Origin: Azadirachta indica
Taxonomy: Eukaryota; Streptophyta; Magnoliopsida; Sapindales; Meliaceae
Assembly (NCBI GenBank): GCA_022749755.1
Contig: CM040443.1
Coordinates: forward strand, 14,461,744 to 14,525,743
Direction of reading: 5' to 3'
Length of the DNA stretch: 64,000 nucleotides
The notes below the pieces were generated by a model. That model saw only the letters and a list, made by a program, of their open reading frames with translations. It was not told the origin of the DNA and ran no database searches. A program made the position numbers and the translations under genes. Shown piece after piece: positions 34,953-61,506 of this stretch (position 1 is the first letter of the stretch; each line of letters begins with the position of its first letter).

Positions 34953-36138
34953 GGTATAATTTTAAATTACCCTTATGATTTAATTCGCACACAACTTTTT
35001 TGAATATTATTTAAGTAAATTTAATGAAAATAACCAATACTTGGAGTCAATTTTCGATAATAATTATTATTCAAAATGTTTTTAAAAAATGATCATCTCA
35101 AATTTTTTTAAACCAAAATACCCCTGCGTGAATTTGTTTGATGGTCATTTTCTGAAAAATTTTTATGAGAGTATTTTGGTCCACAATGATCATTTTTGTA
35201 ATATATATTATATGGTAATCATTTAAGAAAACTAATAATCAATATTGGTTACTGTTGAAAATTCTCCTATATTTAATACGACCCCACATTATTAGTCTTG
35301 ACTGTAAGTTTTAACAGCTAATTATTGTTAACTGAGTAAAGTAGCATTTTACCCCTATAATTTATAAATATAAAGGAAAATCTTAAATTATTCCTAAAAT
35401 ATTTTGACAATATTCAATTTGAACCCAATATTTTTGGATATATTCAACAAGACCCTACACTGTTAATAATAATCATAAAATTTTACTATAAAATGGTAAA
35501 ATATTCTTTTAGAAATTATTTAATAATTAAAAATATAGTCACCAAAAAAAAAAACCTCTTTAGCTTCTTATTATATCCAAATTTATCATTTTTTACAAAA
35601 AAAAAATAATATATTAATTAAAAAAGCAAAAAAAATTAAAGCATATAATTCATTGTTTAAATATAATGCAGATTTAGAGAGGTTTGTTAGAGAAAAAAGT
35701 AGTATTTTATTGAAGAAATAGGTGAGTGAGAATGAGGAGAGGAAGAAGACAAAAAAAGAAAGGAAATATTGATTTTAAAAATAAATAATATTTTATTTAT
35801 AAATATTTTATCTTTTTGTTAAATTTATAAACTATAGGGGTAAAATGCTACTTTATTTAGTCAATAATAATTAGTTATTAAAACTGATGGCAAAGACTAA
35901 CTGTTTGGGGTCATATTCAATATATGCAAAATATTGGGTGCGAATTAAATATTGTCAAAATATCTTGGTGGTAATTTAAAATTATCCCTTAGATAATTTT
36001 TTAAAAGACAAATTTTAGTTTTTATGATTAAATTTAACTATTGTTACTAATAGTGTAGGGTCATGTTGAATATATTTAAAAATATTGGATGCGATTGAAT
36101 ATTGTCAAAATATTCAGAAGCTAATTTAAAATTATCTC
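34953..36138. mobile_element. Mutator-like MITE with 9-bp target duplication, nested inverted repeats
   Basis: TATTAAATA occurs at 34944-34952 and again at 36139-36147, directly outside matching inverted termini: GGTATAATTTTAAATTA at the left, and GAGATAATTTTAAATTA read inward from the right. A 9-bp target duplication is typical of Mutator-like elements. Inside, further inverted pairs occur: 35281-35370 with 35820-35910 (GTAGCATTTTACCCCTATA), and 35383-35480 with 36040-36138 (ATTTTGACAATATTCAA, CCCTACACT). A third copy of the terminal motif faces left at 35920-35990, so two or more related elements appear nested. No transposase is present. Confidence 0.7.
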
Positions 36139-36229
36139 TATTAAATACAAATGAAGTAAGACATTAAAAGCAATTATAAACCCACTCAAAAGCTGAAAAA
36201 TAGAGCGTCCTCTTTCTCTTCTTGAAATT

Positions 36230-36600
36230 GAAATTAGGGTTTGATTTTGTAAATTTAAAATCATGGCTCGTAATAAGAAGGAGGCCTAATTCAATTCATT
36301 GCACTAGAAGCCAAACAGAAAAAGAAACTCAAAAAATGTTGTTGGCTGAATAGCTAAACAAACTATCTCTTAGGTGTTATTATGGGTATAAGGAAGATGA
36401 ACAGGGGTTTTTGAGAGAGTGGAGGGATTTGTTGAAACACAAATGAGGAAGGAGATGGTGGAAGAATAGAGAGAATAAAGGAGATATGAAAAGAGGTGAA
36501 GAAGGGGCCAAAGAGTGGGGAACTGGTGAGCATTAAGGTAATGAAGTAGGTGTTGTTTGAGAGAGAGAAGGATATGGTGAAGGAAAAAGAGAAGTTTCTT
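36230..36600 (+). pseudogene. Decayed gene start, unidentified
   Basis: A telo-box-like ATTAGGGTTT leader precedes ATGGCTCGTAATAAGAAGGAG (36263). The frames beyond it contain stops but read like a charged, helical protein: ALEAKQKKKLKK, MLLAE, stop, LNKLSLRCYYGYKEDEQGF then LREWRDLLKHK, stop. Lys/Glu-rich sequence continues to about 36590 with no long open frame. The composition is clearly gene-like compared with its surroundings. I cannot name the family. Loss of frame in several places indicates a pseudogene. Confidence 0.45.
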
Positions 36601-36639
36601 TTGCTTTTACCATAATACCCCTAATGCTAATGGTGAGTA

Positions 36640-37811
36640 ATAGAGATTGATGACAATCTTTCGGTAGGGTCGAGTGCCCGCCTCATTTAAATAAGAGATA
36701 GAGATAATTTTTTGAGCTCAAACAGAGATCGAGTTAGGGATGGGGATGAGAGCCCATCACCATTTTAAAATAGAGCCAAGGATAGGTATCGGCTTCTTTT
36801 CCTAACTTGTCCCCGTTTCTAAAAAAAGATTTGGATTTTGTTGAGTTAATTACATATGAGTTTATTTTATTTGATAAATTATTATAAAAATTTTATAGTT
36901 TTTATTTAGACAATCAAGTCCTTCAAAAAAGTTTATATTTTTTAATTTAATCAATTCAATCTTTAAAAATTTTTTTACGATTTTTCAATTCAATTAATTT
37001 TGAAATTGTTTAAATTTATTTTCTTAATAAAAAATTTGCTGAAATAATCAACAACTAAAAAAATTCAATAACTTTAATAATTAGACTTTGAACAATAAAT
37101 TTTTTATAAAATAAAAATGATTAGTTAATGTAAAAAAATCAATTTATAATTAATGAATTAATTTACTTTAGCATAATATTATAAGATTTACAAATTAAAA
37201 AATTATCAAAGGTTTATTTTTTCATTTTTTTTATTTGCCAAAAATATTTTTCTGCAAAATTATCATGAAAGTAAAAACATTAAACTCTAGGATTAATTTA
37301 ATATATCTTCTTTAACTTTTTATCACTTTTATCAAAATTAAATCGTAATTTACTTTTACGTTTATTTATTTTTAATATATATAAATTAATAAAAAATTGA
37401 AGTAAATCAAATTTGATATTTTATTCTAATAAAATTATTATAAACTATAATATTTATATCAATTATCTCAATTACAGTGATGATTTTTGCCAATTACTTT
37501 TTTTTCATCAATTATAAAAACAAATCAAATATCTTTTTCATTATATTAATTGTGATTTGTGAAATGGTAATTTCAAGTATGAAAAATTAATTTACTATTA
37601 TTGAAAAGATATAAAAATTTTGTGTTATATTATGAAATTTGATGAAAAATTAAAAATTGACAATATATTTTTTAATGATAAATTAACAAATTGATAACTG
37701 TAAGAGTTAGTTTTTATTTAATACTTTAAATATTTAATCAATTTAATAAATTTAATTTAGTGAATTATTATTTAATAATAACAATTATGTGTAAAAATTA
37801 AACATATTTTT
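36640..37811. repeat. Diverged relative of the array unit and dispersed repeat
   Basis: The segment 36740-36960 has the same order as an array unit (GGATGGGGATGAGAGCCCATC, then CTAAAAAAAGATTTGGATT, then CAATCAAGTCCTTCAAAAAA) but no HIRAN fragment. The segment 37300-37460 resembles the extra segment of units 1 and 8 (24195-24400). The segment 37540-37740 resembles 2500-2700. All are AT-rich, with no coding frame. Confidence 0.55.
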
Positions 37812-39653
37812 TTGAATTTTTAAAATTAATTTTTTTATATTTTTAATCAAATTTATTTTATTAAATTCTAAAGATATATATTTTAAATATTTATTGTTTC
37901 TTCAAGATAATTATAAAAAATAATAGTGAGAAACTTATTTTTAAATAACTATTGAAAATAAAGTAATTGTTAGATTATTGTTAATGATACTAGTTATAAT
38001 TATTAAATTTGAATTATTTTAGATTATAAAATTATTTTATATTAATATAATAATTTAAAATTATTTTTAAATAATTATCAAAAATAAAATTATTAGTACA
38101 TTATTAATAATAATAGTTATAGTCACTAAATTTGAATTGTTATACGTTATACAATTATCATATCAATATAATAATTTTAAAATAATATTTTAGAAAAAAT
38201 ATAAATTAAATATATATTTTTAGTTAAATATTTTTATTTACATGTTTTAACTAATGAATATAAATGGTGCAATGGTAAGGTGTTATATATTTTTTTTAGA
38301 TTTAGTGTTCAAGTTTTAAAATTGTTAAATTTTTATTTTCTTAGGAAGTCAAACGGTTAATATGGGCCCAAGGATCAAAAACTTAAGACATCCCCAGCTT
38401 GTCCTTGGTTTGGGCTAGGAATTGAGGTCTTTGGTCTGTCCTCGCCTTATTATCATTCTTAACTTCAAGAGAGGTATGTATACCTTTCTTCAAACTATTT
38501 CTTTAAATGTTACTTTTTCAAACCTTAAGGGAGGTACATGTTATTCATCTATAATTAATAAATTAACTTCTTTTAATATGGTAATATTAATTTTTACTTA
38601 TATAGTTTAATAACAGAATTGAAGTAAATGTATCAATTAAATTTAATTTTTATTCAAATGAAATTATTATTAGTTGTAAAAATTTATATTAAGATATAAA
38701 TACTCCTTTATATTATAATTAGTTTGTACTTGAAAGAAAAAATCTAACAAATACCAAAAATTAACATAAATACTTTCTTCTTCCACCAAAAATTCAATTC
38801 TTGCAAAAGAAAAGTAAATAAATAGAGAAACAATATTTCATTCCTCCAAATATTTTTTTTTTCCAATGGTGTTGCCCAAAGGATAAAAAGATGCCCAATA
38901 AAGATAAAAGCTATCAAAAATAAAAAATATCCAAAACATGTTTGATTATATGTTGTGTAAAATTCTTTTTTTGTTTAAAAAAATTATTTTTTAAACTTAA
39001 AGCGAAATGTGATTGTTTTTCCACTATTTTCAAAAATGAGTTTTTAAAATTAATTACAAATTTTTTTGTTAAAATAAGTATCCTATTTTTTTAAAAACAA
39101 ATACTAAACAAATTCATGTTATTTTTCATTTTATAAAACTATTTTTAATAAATATTACCTAACATTTTTTTTGGTCTTCAAAGACACCATTTTGAGAACA
39201 TGGATTTTATTGTTTTCAAAAGAGTAAAATGCATTTTTAGTCTCTAAGATTTGATTCAAAGTGACTAATTCTAATAATTTTAAAAATACTTATAAACACT
39301 TTAATCCATTAATTGTTACATCTATTGATTTAGAAATTCACGTAAGTATTATAATCTCTCTTTATTGTTATATCAGTGACTGACACTAAGTTATGTAAAT
39401 GTATAATAAATTATTATATTTTTTGATACTTTTGAAAACTAATATAATTTATTAGTCTTAATAAGTCCAACTTTAAAAATTAGAATATTTTCTTCATTTT
39501 TTTCAAAAATGTTATTTTTAAAAAAACTTAGCAAATGCACTCTAATTTTTCATAATTTTCAGTTTTATGTAAGAGCATAATTTTGACATTACATTAATAA
39601 AAGGGTATTTAATTATAAAAATTAGGATTTAGAGGTCAAACTCACCGTTACCA
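37812..39653. repeat. First copy of a tandem duplication upstream of AlaRS
   Basis: The segment 37812-38640 aligns with 39656-40492, and 39434-39653 aligns with 40522-40739. About 790 bases between them (38641-39433) have no counterpart in the second copy. The family also carries box-A-like (38265) and box-B-like (38305) motifs. Confidence 0.75.
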
Positions 39654-39655
39654 TT

Positions 39656-40739
39656 TGAATTTTTTGAAATTAATTTTTTAAAAATACTTATATTTTTAAT
39701 CAAATTTATTTTTATTAAAATGTAAAAATATATATTTTTAAATATTTATTGTTCCTTCAAGATAATTATAAAAAATAGTAGTAATAAACTTATTTTTAAA
39801 TAATTATTAAAAATAAAGTAATTGTTAGATTAATGTTAATGATACTAGTTATAATTATTAAATTTGAATTGTTTTAGATTGTAAAATTATTTTATATTAA
39901 TATAATGATTTAAAATTATTTTTAAATAATTATTAAAGATAAAATTATTATTACATTAATAATAATAGTTATAATTATTGAATTTGAATTGTCTTACGTT
40001 ATAAAATTATCATATCAATATAATAATTTTAAAATAATATTTTAGAAAATATAAATTAAATATATATTTTTAGTTAAATATTTTTATTTACATGTTTTAA
40101 CTAATGAACATAAATGGTGCAATGGTATGGTGTTATGTATTTTCTTTAGAATTAGTTCTCAAGTTAAAAAATTGTAAAATTTTTACTCTTTTAAGAGTCA
40201 AACGGGGTCAATACAGTATGAGAATCAGAAACCTAGGACATCTTTGGCTTGTCCCTAATTTAAGCTAAAGATTAGGGATTTTATTCCGTTCTCGCCTTAT
40301 TACCATCTCTAAATTTAAGAGAGACATATTTGCCTTTTCTCAAACTATCTCTCTAAATGTTACTTTTCCAATTTTGAAGGGAGGTATATGTTAATTTTTC
40401 TTAAACAAAATAATCAATCTATAATTAATAAATTAATTTCTTTTAATATAGTAATATTAATTTTTGCTTATATAAATTAATAACAAAATGAAAATTTAAC
40501 AAAAATGACTAAGTTTTGTCCTGAAAACTAATATAATTCATTAGTCTTAATAAGTCAAACTTAAAAAATCAAAATATTTTCTTCATTTTTTTCAAAAATG
40601 TTATTTTAAAAAATATTAGCAAATGCTAATTTTCCATAATTTTCAGTTTTGCGTAAGAGGGTAATTTTGACATTACATTAATAAAAGGGTACTTAATTAT
40701 GAACATTAGGATTTAGAGGTCAAAACTCACCGTACCATA
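39656..40739. repeat. Second copy of the duplication, ending at the AlaRS promoter
   Basis: It matches the preceding copy over about 830 and 218 bases with scattered differences. The last matched bases (CTCACCGTACCAT, to 40739) lie 93 bases before the first AlaRS ATG, so this copy includes the gene's proximal upstream DNA. Confidence 0.75.
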
Positions 40740-40831
40740 TTGAAGATCCCTCCACTGCAATTTTGCTTTAGAATATGGGAATCCATAACCATAAGTTAGC
40801 GTTAAACTTCAAAAAATGGATAGAAAAATGA

Positions 40832-54086
<13,255 letters not shown>

Positions 54087-54310
54087 TGAAAATGGTGTTT
54101 CAAGAAGAAACATATATCGTTTTTCATCAACTCGTTATTCAACTATTATTATTATTATTATTATTTAAACACGGAAAAATACAGAAAAATACAGGAAAAT
54201 AATTAGAATGAATACTTTCAGCCTGGATATTAAAAGCAATTTTTTGTTATCATCACTCACCTCTCTGTATACATCATTTTGTAATGTATCTAATCTATTG
54301 ATAGTTTTTA
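54087..54310 (+). other. AlaRS 3' UTR
   Basis: It contains an (ATT)n microsatellite (about 54143-54165) and a TTTTGTAATGTATCT stretch (54278-54292), typical of plant far-upstream poly(A) elements. The end point is approximate. Confidence 0.5.
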
Positions 54311-57300
54311 TGGGCTTCTTTTGTTTCGTGTGGTGGGTTTATTTCTGAGTACAAGATATTGATGAAATATAAGTTCATTTTTGAAATGGACACAATCTAA
54401 AGTTTCTTCAATTTTTTAGTAATATTTCCGTATAATAAAGAAAATTATACAACATACGATGGCAAAAATAATTGTTTATTGTATGCTAAAAATGTCAAAA
54501 TTGTTAATTAAGTATAATTAGTTATATAAATAAAGATAAGGTATAAAATAAAATTAGCATATTCCTATATTAACAAGAAAATGAAATTTATGAAATATTT
54601 TATTTTGATCTTAAGAAGAATAATGAGAAAAATAACAGTATTAACTATTTTTGCAATAAGATGGCGTTGAATTTATAGAAAAATTTGTATTACTCTAATA
54701 ATCGTACTTGAAATTTTTTAATGAAATAAGGTTAAATTTAATAATTTAAAATAAGTATAAAAAATATAAAATTTAACTGGTTAATTAAATAAATAATTAA
54801 AAAAAAAAACTTAGGATGAAGGAGGAGATGAATTATGATTTCTTCATTTGAAGGTACAAGAATTTGTAAACGACTAAAACTATTATTAACTACATAAAAA
54901 ATTTCATTAATTAAAGATAAATATGTAAATTTATTGAAAAATTAAAATAATATATATGTATGGCAAAGAAAATGGTTCTTTCTATGTGCTCCAATAATGA
55001 ATCATTTAATTTAGCTGAATAATTAAAATAACACCTTTTCTTTGTCTCAATAGCTAATGGATTTTCTCAATTAAAAGAGCTTGTATATATGGATAATACA
55101 CATTCCAATTCACATTTGACTGAGCCTAACTCGTGCCTCATTACCTTAATTGTGTTTGACTCATGCTTTCCTTAGCCTGAGCTCAAATTCCATTAATCTC
55201 ACTGTTGGTATTTTCTCATTTATTATGGTTAGGACTCACTTCTGTAGTAAGGGTAAATTTTACTTAAATTATGTATTACATTTCCCAGTAAAATTAGAAT
55301 AAATTTAATTGAAACTCATAATTCTTGATAAATTTTTAATGTAATGTCAATAAATTATACATGCAATATATAATTTATAATAGTTAAAAAATAAATGAAT
55401 TTTAATTTTTTTTGAGAATCTTTTTTATTCTCTCGTCAATTTTTACAACCCAACATACTAATGTAATTAAGTTGGTAGTTTGTTATTTTATAAGGCAATT
55501 ACAAATATTAATATATAAAACATCCAAAATATTAAGAAACAAAAGATGAAACATTAGAGACTCAAAAAATCAGAGAGTTTGTGAAGGTGAAAGCGTATAT
55601 ACCTCTTAGTCAGTGTAAATTGGCAACAAAAATTCCCTTATAATGGTTGTTTCTTTGTAACAAGAAAGATATAATCAACAAGAAAAAAAAAAAAAAAGAA
55701 AAAATTTAGCCATACATAAGGTCCAATATTCTTTAATTTTTGACATAAACAAAAGTAATAATAATAATATTTTTTCCCATTTTATTACATAGGCCTGGTA
55801 AAAAGCAATTGATAAAATTGAGATAATTCATTTTAACTTTCGTTCAGTAAGTGGAGGTAGAATATTTTAAAGTTGATCTTAGTAGCCCATTGACAAGAGA
55901 TACGATAGCTAGGGTAGTAAAAGTCACTCAAGGTCTAAGTGGGTAAAAAAAAATTGAAACTCTGAGACTGAATTAAAACTAATAAGTTCGATTTGATTCG
56001 TTATATAATTTGGTTCATTTCAATTTTTTAAGAAGATTGAATGGATCTTGATACTGGAATAAAATTAAAGGTATTTTTATTTTTGTAAGTTATGTTATCA
56101 AAATAACGTCATTTTGAAACTTAAAAATGACATCATTTTACGTTATTAAAAAAAAAGTAAAAACAAGCAACAAAAAATTTGAAACTAAAAAATCGAACAA
56201 AATTGAATTGAACTTAACGGTATCAATTTTTTTAAAAACACAACACAATATTATTTTTTCTATTACAAGTTTGATCTTAATTTGTTTATAACTTCTATTC
56301 AATTCAATACAGGACAAAAAATTTGAGACCCAACTTTTTTTATCCGATTTAATATCATAGAAGATTGAATCAAATTGGACCATGTTTACCCCTACTCAAA
56401 AAGATGTCGACTCACTTTTCTCTTATTTATTAGTCACTTATCCTATTTTTCAATTCTTTACGTTATTTTAAAAGTAACCAGTTTTTTCAAATTTTTTATT
56501 AAATGTGTTTATTTATTTTAAAAAAAAAGTATTCGAGTATAAATATTTTTTTTTTTTTGCTTCTCTCTAGTATTCAAGTACAATTAAAAAAATTTTACTC
56601 TTATTTTGGATATTAGACATAAGATGGTAACACCAAAGTATGTGAATATCAAGTTCTTTATAAATAAAACATTATACATTCAAAATTATTTATAAAATGG
56701 ACAATTTATAATGTAAAACTATAATTTTTCTATTTCCGTAACATATTATTGATATAAGAAAAATTATCTTAATTTGCCAAATTGGGCTGACATTTTAAAT
56801 TAAGTTTAATATTATCTTATATTGTTAGCCAAACTAGAAACCTTTCAATAAAAATACCCCTTATTTCACTTTACTCTTGTCTACTATACATTTCATACTT
56901 AGAGTAAACTTTATGGAAAATTTTCTTAAAGTAAATTTTAGGGGCAAAAATGTATTTGGACATAGATAAAGTATAACATAAAACTGATGGTAACGTGAGT
57001 CAGGAACTAATCCTAAAGTAAATAACACAAACTCATTGCTATTCTTGTCTACTTCAACATGGCACAAAAAACCCCACGTTTGATATCCGATTACGACATG
57101 TTAAGTGTGATAGAAAATGGTAAGAGAATACCCAATTGTTGTGGCTTATATTGTACGCTATAGAAAGCTTTTGTGAAAAAGAAGTTTTAGCAACCATGAG
57201 AATAAGGGAAGCATCAACAACACATAACCATGTTTAACGGTAAGTTATAACAATTGATGTGGTTAAGTTGTAGAGAAGGGAAAATGGGTTCTTGTTAAGT

Positions 57301-60300
57301 GGAAGAAGGGATTGTTTGGCATAAAAAATGTCATTTGTTTTTGTTAAAAATGAGCATGGTATGGTGAGTGTGTGTAAAAAAAATGGTTTTGTTATCTTTG
57401 GTAATCTGTGTTAACTTTAGTTATTTATTTTTAAAAAATAAGTTTTATCATATATTATTATTTGTTTGGGATGACAAAAAGGTTGTGTTTCTATAAGTTT
57501 GTTAGCATTAAAATGATTATTATATGGCATGACAAAAAGAAAGGTTTCTGAATTGTTGCTGATGGGATAAAGATTTATAAACTGTTGATAGTCAAAGAAT
57601 ACCAATAAGATAGTTGACAATATTTAGGATAGGGGAATAAATCAGGTAGACATCTCTATCCTTTCAATACCATTGAGGTGCTTTGTTAACAACATATTTT
57701 ATCCTGTAAAATTTGGAAAAAATTGAAAAGAGGAAAAATTAAACTTTCTATGGGTTTTAAATCTATATAATTGGGGGTGATGGTATTAGAAAAGGAGCTA
57801 CTTTAATTTATAAGGTAATTAGTTTCTCTCTTATTTCTATCAAAAATCCAAAGGGAAAACAAAAACCTCTCACATATATATGTTCTAATCATTCAATGAA
57901 ATCAAAAAGACTGTTACTATGATATAACATCTGTATGCTGCTATATTTCTGTTCCTATGGTGTATTATTAGCACATTTTTGTTAAGAAATTTAAGAGGCT
58001 TGGTCTTCAAGTGGCAGTTGCTAGCATCCTCAAGACAATTGATAATGATATTGCTATTAGTTTACTAACTATATTTTGCAATATTGGTAAAAGTTAATAC
58101 TGCTAAACGATGTAAGCCAACAATAATGAAGTATAGTTGATGATATTGGATATAGATGCTACTTCTTATATATAATGCATTTTTTTAACCGTTGGGGAGT
58201 AGCTATTGAATACCCTTCTTATTTGTATTCTTGAATTAGATATTGTGCATGTAAAAATGATCTAATTTTGTCTTTTTAATCATTATAATTAGGGATAGTA
58301 TAGTAGAATTAGTATTTTTAATTTCAAAAGGACAAGTATTTGATATACAATCTGTAACTTGGAGGCTCATATGTCAGCATTAAGAAGTATAAAGATAATT
58401 GCCCCTAAAAGCAGCTTTTGTAACTGAGACAGAGTTAAGGCGGGGGTCTCTAACGCATTTTTATAACAATAGGGGAGAAATGGGTATTTATCCTAAACCT
58501 TATAAGGGTGAAGGGCATTTTTCCTAAACTTTATACTTAAACCTAAAATTCTAAAATCAGTTTATTCTTTTAAACAATGACTGATGGATCATTGAAAAAG
58601 AAGTCGAAATAGGGACAAATGAAAAGAACTAGACTGTGTAGTACATTGAAATTAGTTGTGTTTTTGTAGTATTCTTATACTTTGAAAAATGTTAAAAGTA
58701 GATTAGGGTTTAATACATTAAATTTAATTGAGATTGATAAATTTATTTCATTGAAGTTGTATTGTGTGGTGAAAAATTCCTTAGAAATACCATGAATATT
58801 ATAAATTATTTTCAAAATTTTTGAGTAGTGAATTCCACCTATGTCACAGAAGGCAAATTCATCTCCTTAATCTAGACACTAATCTCTCATAAAAATGTTG
58901 TTGCAACAAATTTATACATATGATATTAACCCAAATTTGAAAGTTTATCTAGCAATCTAAGAAGGGAGGGAGAATTGGGTATTCAAAAATTTAACAAACA
59001 AAGATGCACCCAAATTATTATTCCATGTAATTCAAATCTTTTATAGTATAGGATAATAAATTCAACACATAATTTCAATCGCTAATATGTAAATAACACT
59101 ACATTGAGCTTCGAGTGTGTGAAAAAAAGTGTATAAAAATAATAAGCATACATACAAATAAGAAAATAAAATTAGAGAGATCAAATACAATGACCTTTTT
59201 GTGGTAAAAAAAAAGTCTTGTCCTACGTCCACACATCAAAACTCTAAGCATTAGAGTTTTACTATTTGTATCTTTAAACCTAAAGACAAAACAATTATAA
59301 TTCTAAGTGGGTTTAATGGGTGCCAATCAAACCTTACATCAAAAAAAACTTATTTTTGTTGCCTTTCCAATCTTCACAAACTGAGTAACTTGTAAGTGTC
59401 CCAAACCTTATAACGAAATGTGTTATCCCTTACACGTACATATAAAAATTGTAAATAGAGATGAACTTAATCAAAGAATTCAGGTAAGAATATACAAACA
59501 CTTTTTTCGAAAATAATACAATTAAAAATTAGAGTGTATAAAGAATTTGATGCATAATTTGTAAATACAAACTCAAAGTATTTCTATTGCACTTTAAGAA
59601 TATGTAATTAAATTTTTTAAATGTACGAAAATCATTTTAAATAAGTTTAGACTAGTATTTATATGAAAATATCAAAACTAGTCATTGTCAGTCATAGAAA
59701 CTTTAAAATTTCGAATTTTATTTTGAAAATCATCGATCTTTTGGAGAAAATGATTAATCTTTTGATGAAAAATGGTTAAGCTTGAAATTGAAAATGATTG
59801 ACCTCTTGCTTTTGAATTCTAACTTCAAATGACATCCATTGGTTGGTTGTTATTTATCGATTCACTTAAATCAATTCCTTGTCGACTGATTCAATTAAAT
59901 GAAATAGAAAATTATATTTTTTTAAAAGTTTAAAAGCTTTGCCTTTAGGTCCATGCCAAGTTTGAAAAACTTACAAATAGTCTCAAGAAAAATTTATGGC
60001 CACTTTTACATATTAAAATATTTTCATTAAAATATATAGTCATATGTATTTTTGAAAAACACTAATAATACGTGTTTTAATAAAAAAAAAATTTGAGCTT
60101 ATAAAAGCAAACATTAACCAATTCAAAGACATAATTATATGTATAATCAATCACATATTATGAATGTCCTAAATTCTTTAAGTTTTTTCTTTAACTTATT
60201 ATTAATATTTTAATTTTGCTATTAATTAATGTCTTAATTTTGGATATCCTTTTAACCTTTAATACCATTCCCAATTTTCATACTAAAAGTTCTTACAAAA

Positions 60301-60740
60301 GTACTACAAGAAAAATTTAGTTGATTAAGAATATCAATATTATTATCATCAAAATAATGGCTTATGAGTTTTAAAGCTAACTAGATCATTACTATAAGCA
60401 AAATCAAATGATATTTGCAATATAATGATTCTCATCCTCTTTGGCGAAAAAACTATATTAATGTCATTATTTTGAAAGTTCTTATTTATAATTCTCTATT
60501 TAAGTATGCAACGAAACTTGTCTAGCATTGCATTCCTGTAATTTACCACATATATGGGAATCACCTTAAATGTCCACAATTACAACTAGCACACAACTAT
60601 TTAGTATACTTAATTGGTATAAGAAGGTCAAATTATATAGTTGAGTCTAATGCTACACTCATATGGTACAATTGAGTTGAAATTAAATGAATGCTAAATA
60701 TAACTAATAAATAGAAATAATGAAATTAGTCGAAGGATCA
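54311..60740. other. AT-rich intergenic region, no gene seen
   Basis: Scattered open frames (such as 56138-56383 and 56861-57067, minus) show no domains, no splice-linked exons and no coding-like composition. The segment 55970-56390 has AATTGAACTTAACGG-type words like the AT-rich part of the array unit and may be a distant relative. The segment 58455-58540 holds an imperfect direct repeat (TTTATCCTAAACCTTATA, TTTTCCTAAACTTTATA). I found no RNA gene. Confidence 0.45.
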
Positions 60741-60749
60741 AATTGAGGT

Positions 60750-61500
60750 AATGAAATGTCAAGGTTCAAGAATCCACCATTAATTGTCATTTTAGGGTAC
60801 CTAGCATAATCTATAAATCTTGTCAACTTAATATGGTGATAATCTTCTTTACATGTAATAATGGGATTTCTTGCATTAGTTTTTTGTCAATTATGAGTTT
60901 AATCTTGATGTAGGATTTAAACTCATCTATTCAAGAATATGTAGCAATACTAAGTATGAGCTATTGATAATATACCAAAAATGCATTAAGTGTTATGAAA
61001 ATAAGAAGAATTTGCAACAACAATCAAATTGGTGTAATTATCATATTATCATAAATCACTCATACGAGAAATATTTAAGATACGGGATTAGTATAGTCCT
61101 CAAACCTTACATCAATATTACACATTTAAATCATAAAGGTTATAATTCAAACTAGGATTGGTGTGGCCCTCAAACCTTACACAAATATTGTTATTCGTTT
61201 TAATTTTAAACTCGCAAGTATACGAACCGACTATATCACGATAAGTATTCTGTAAGGTTGATCCAAGAAGAAATAGAGAAATCAATGTTTCGTAACTAGT
61301 AGAATTTAGGTTGAATGAAATACGAGTAGTGATTTGAATAATGAAAAATTAAAATAAACCAATAATAAACTAACAACTAAAAGAATTAAAATAGCTAAAG
61401 CGATTAAAGGGATAGATCAGAGAAATTTAGATGTTAGAGTTTAAGAACCCATCATTGATTGTCATATTTAGGATATTAAGTATGATTTAAAAGTTATGGA
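60750..61500 (-). mobile_element. LTR-retroelement leader remnant
   Basis: Read on the minus strand, 61260-61185 gives CAACCTTACAGAATACTTAT ... TCGGTTCGTATACTTGCGAG. This resembles the region before the primer-binding site of plant Tat/Athila-type elements and the motif at 10150. Two related blocks (60763-60830 and 61432-61490) share ATTGTCAT and TTAGG...A(G/C)C(A/T) words, suggesting an internal duplication. No gag or pol frame is present. The assignment is by resemblance only. Confidence 0.35.
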
Positions 61501-61506
61501 ATTTAG

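Noticed and set aside
60964..61155. 63-codon + strand frame
   Set aside because: It lies within the LTR-like remnant; Asn/Ile/Tyr-rich composition typical of chance frames in AT-rich DNA.
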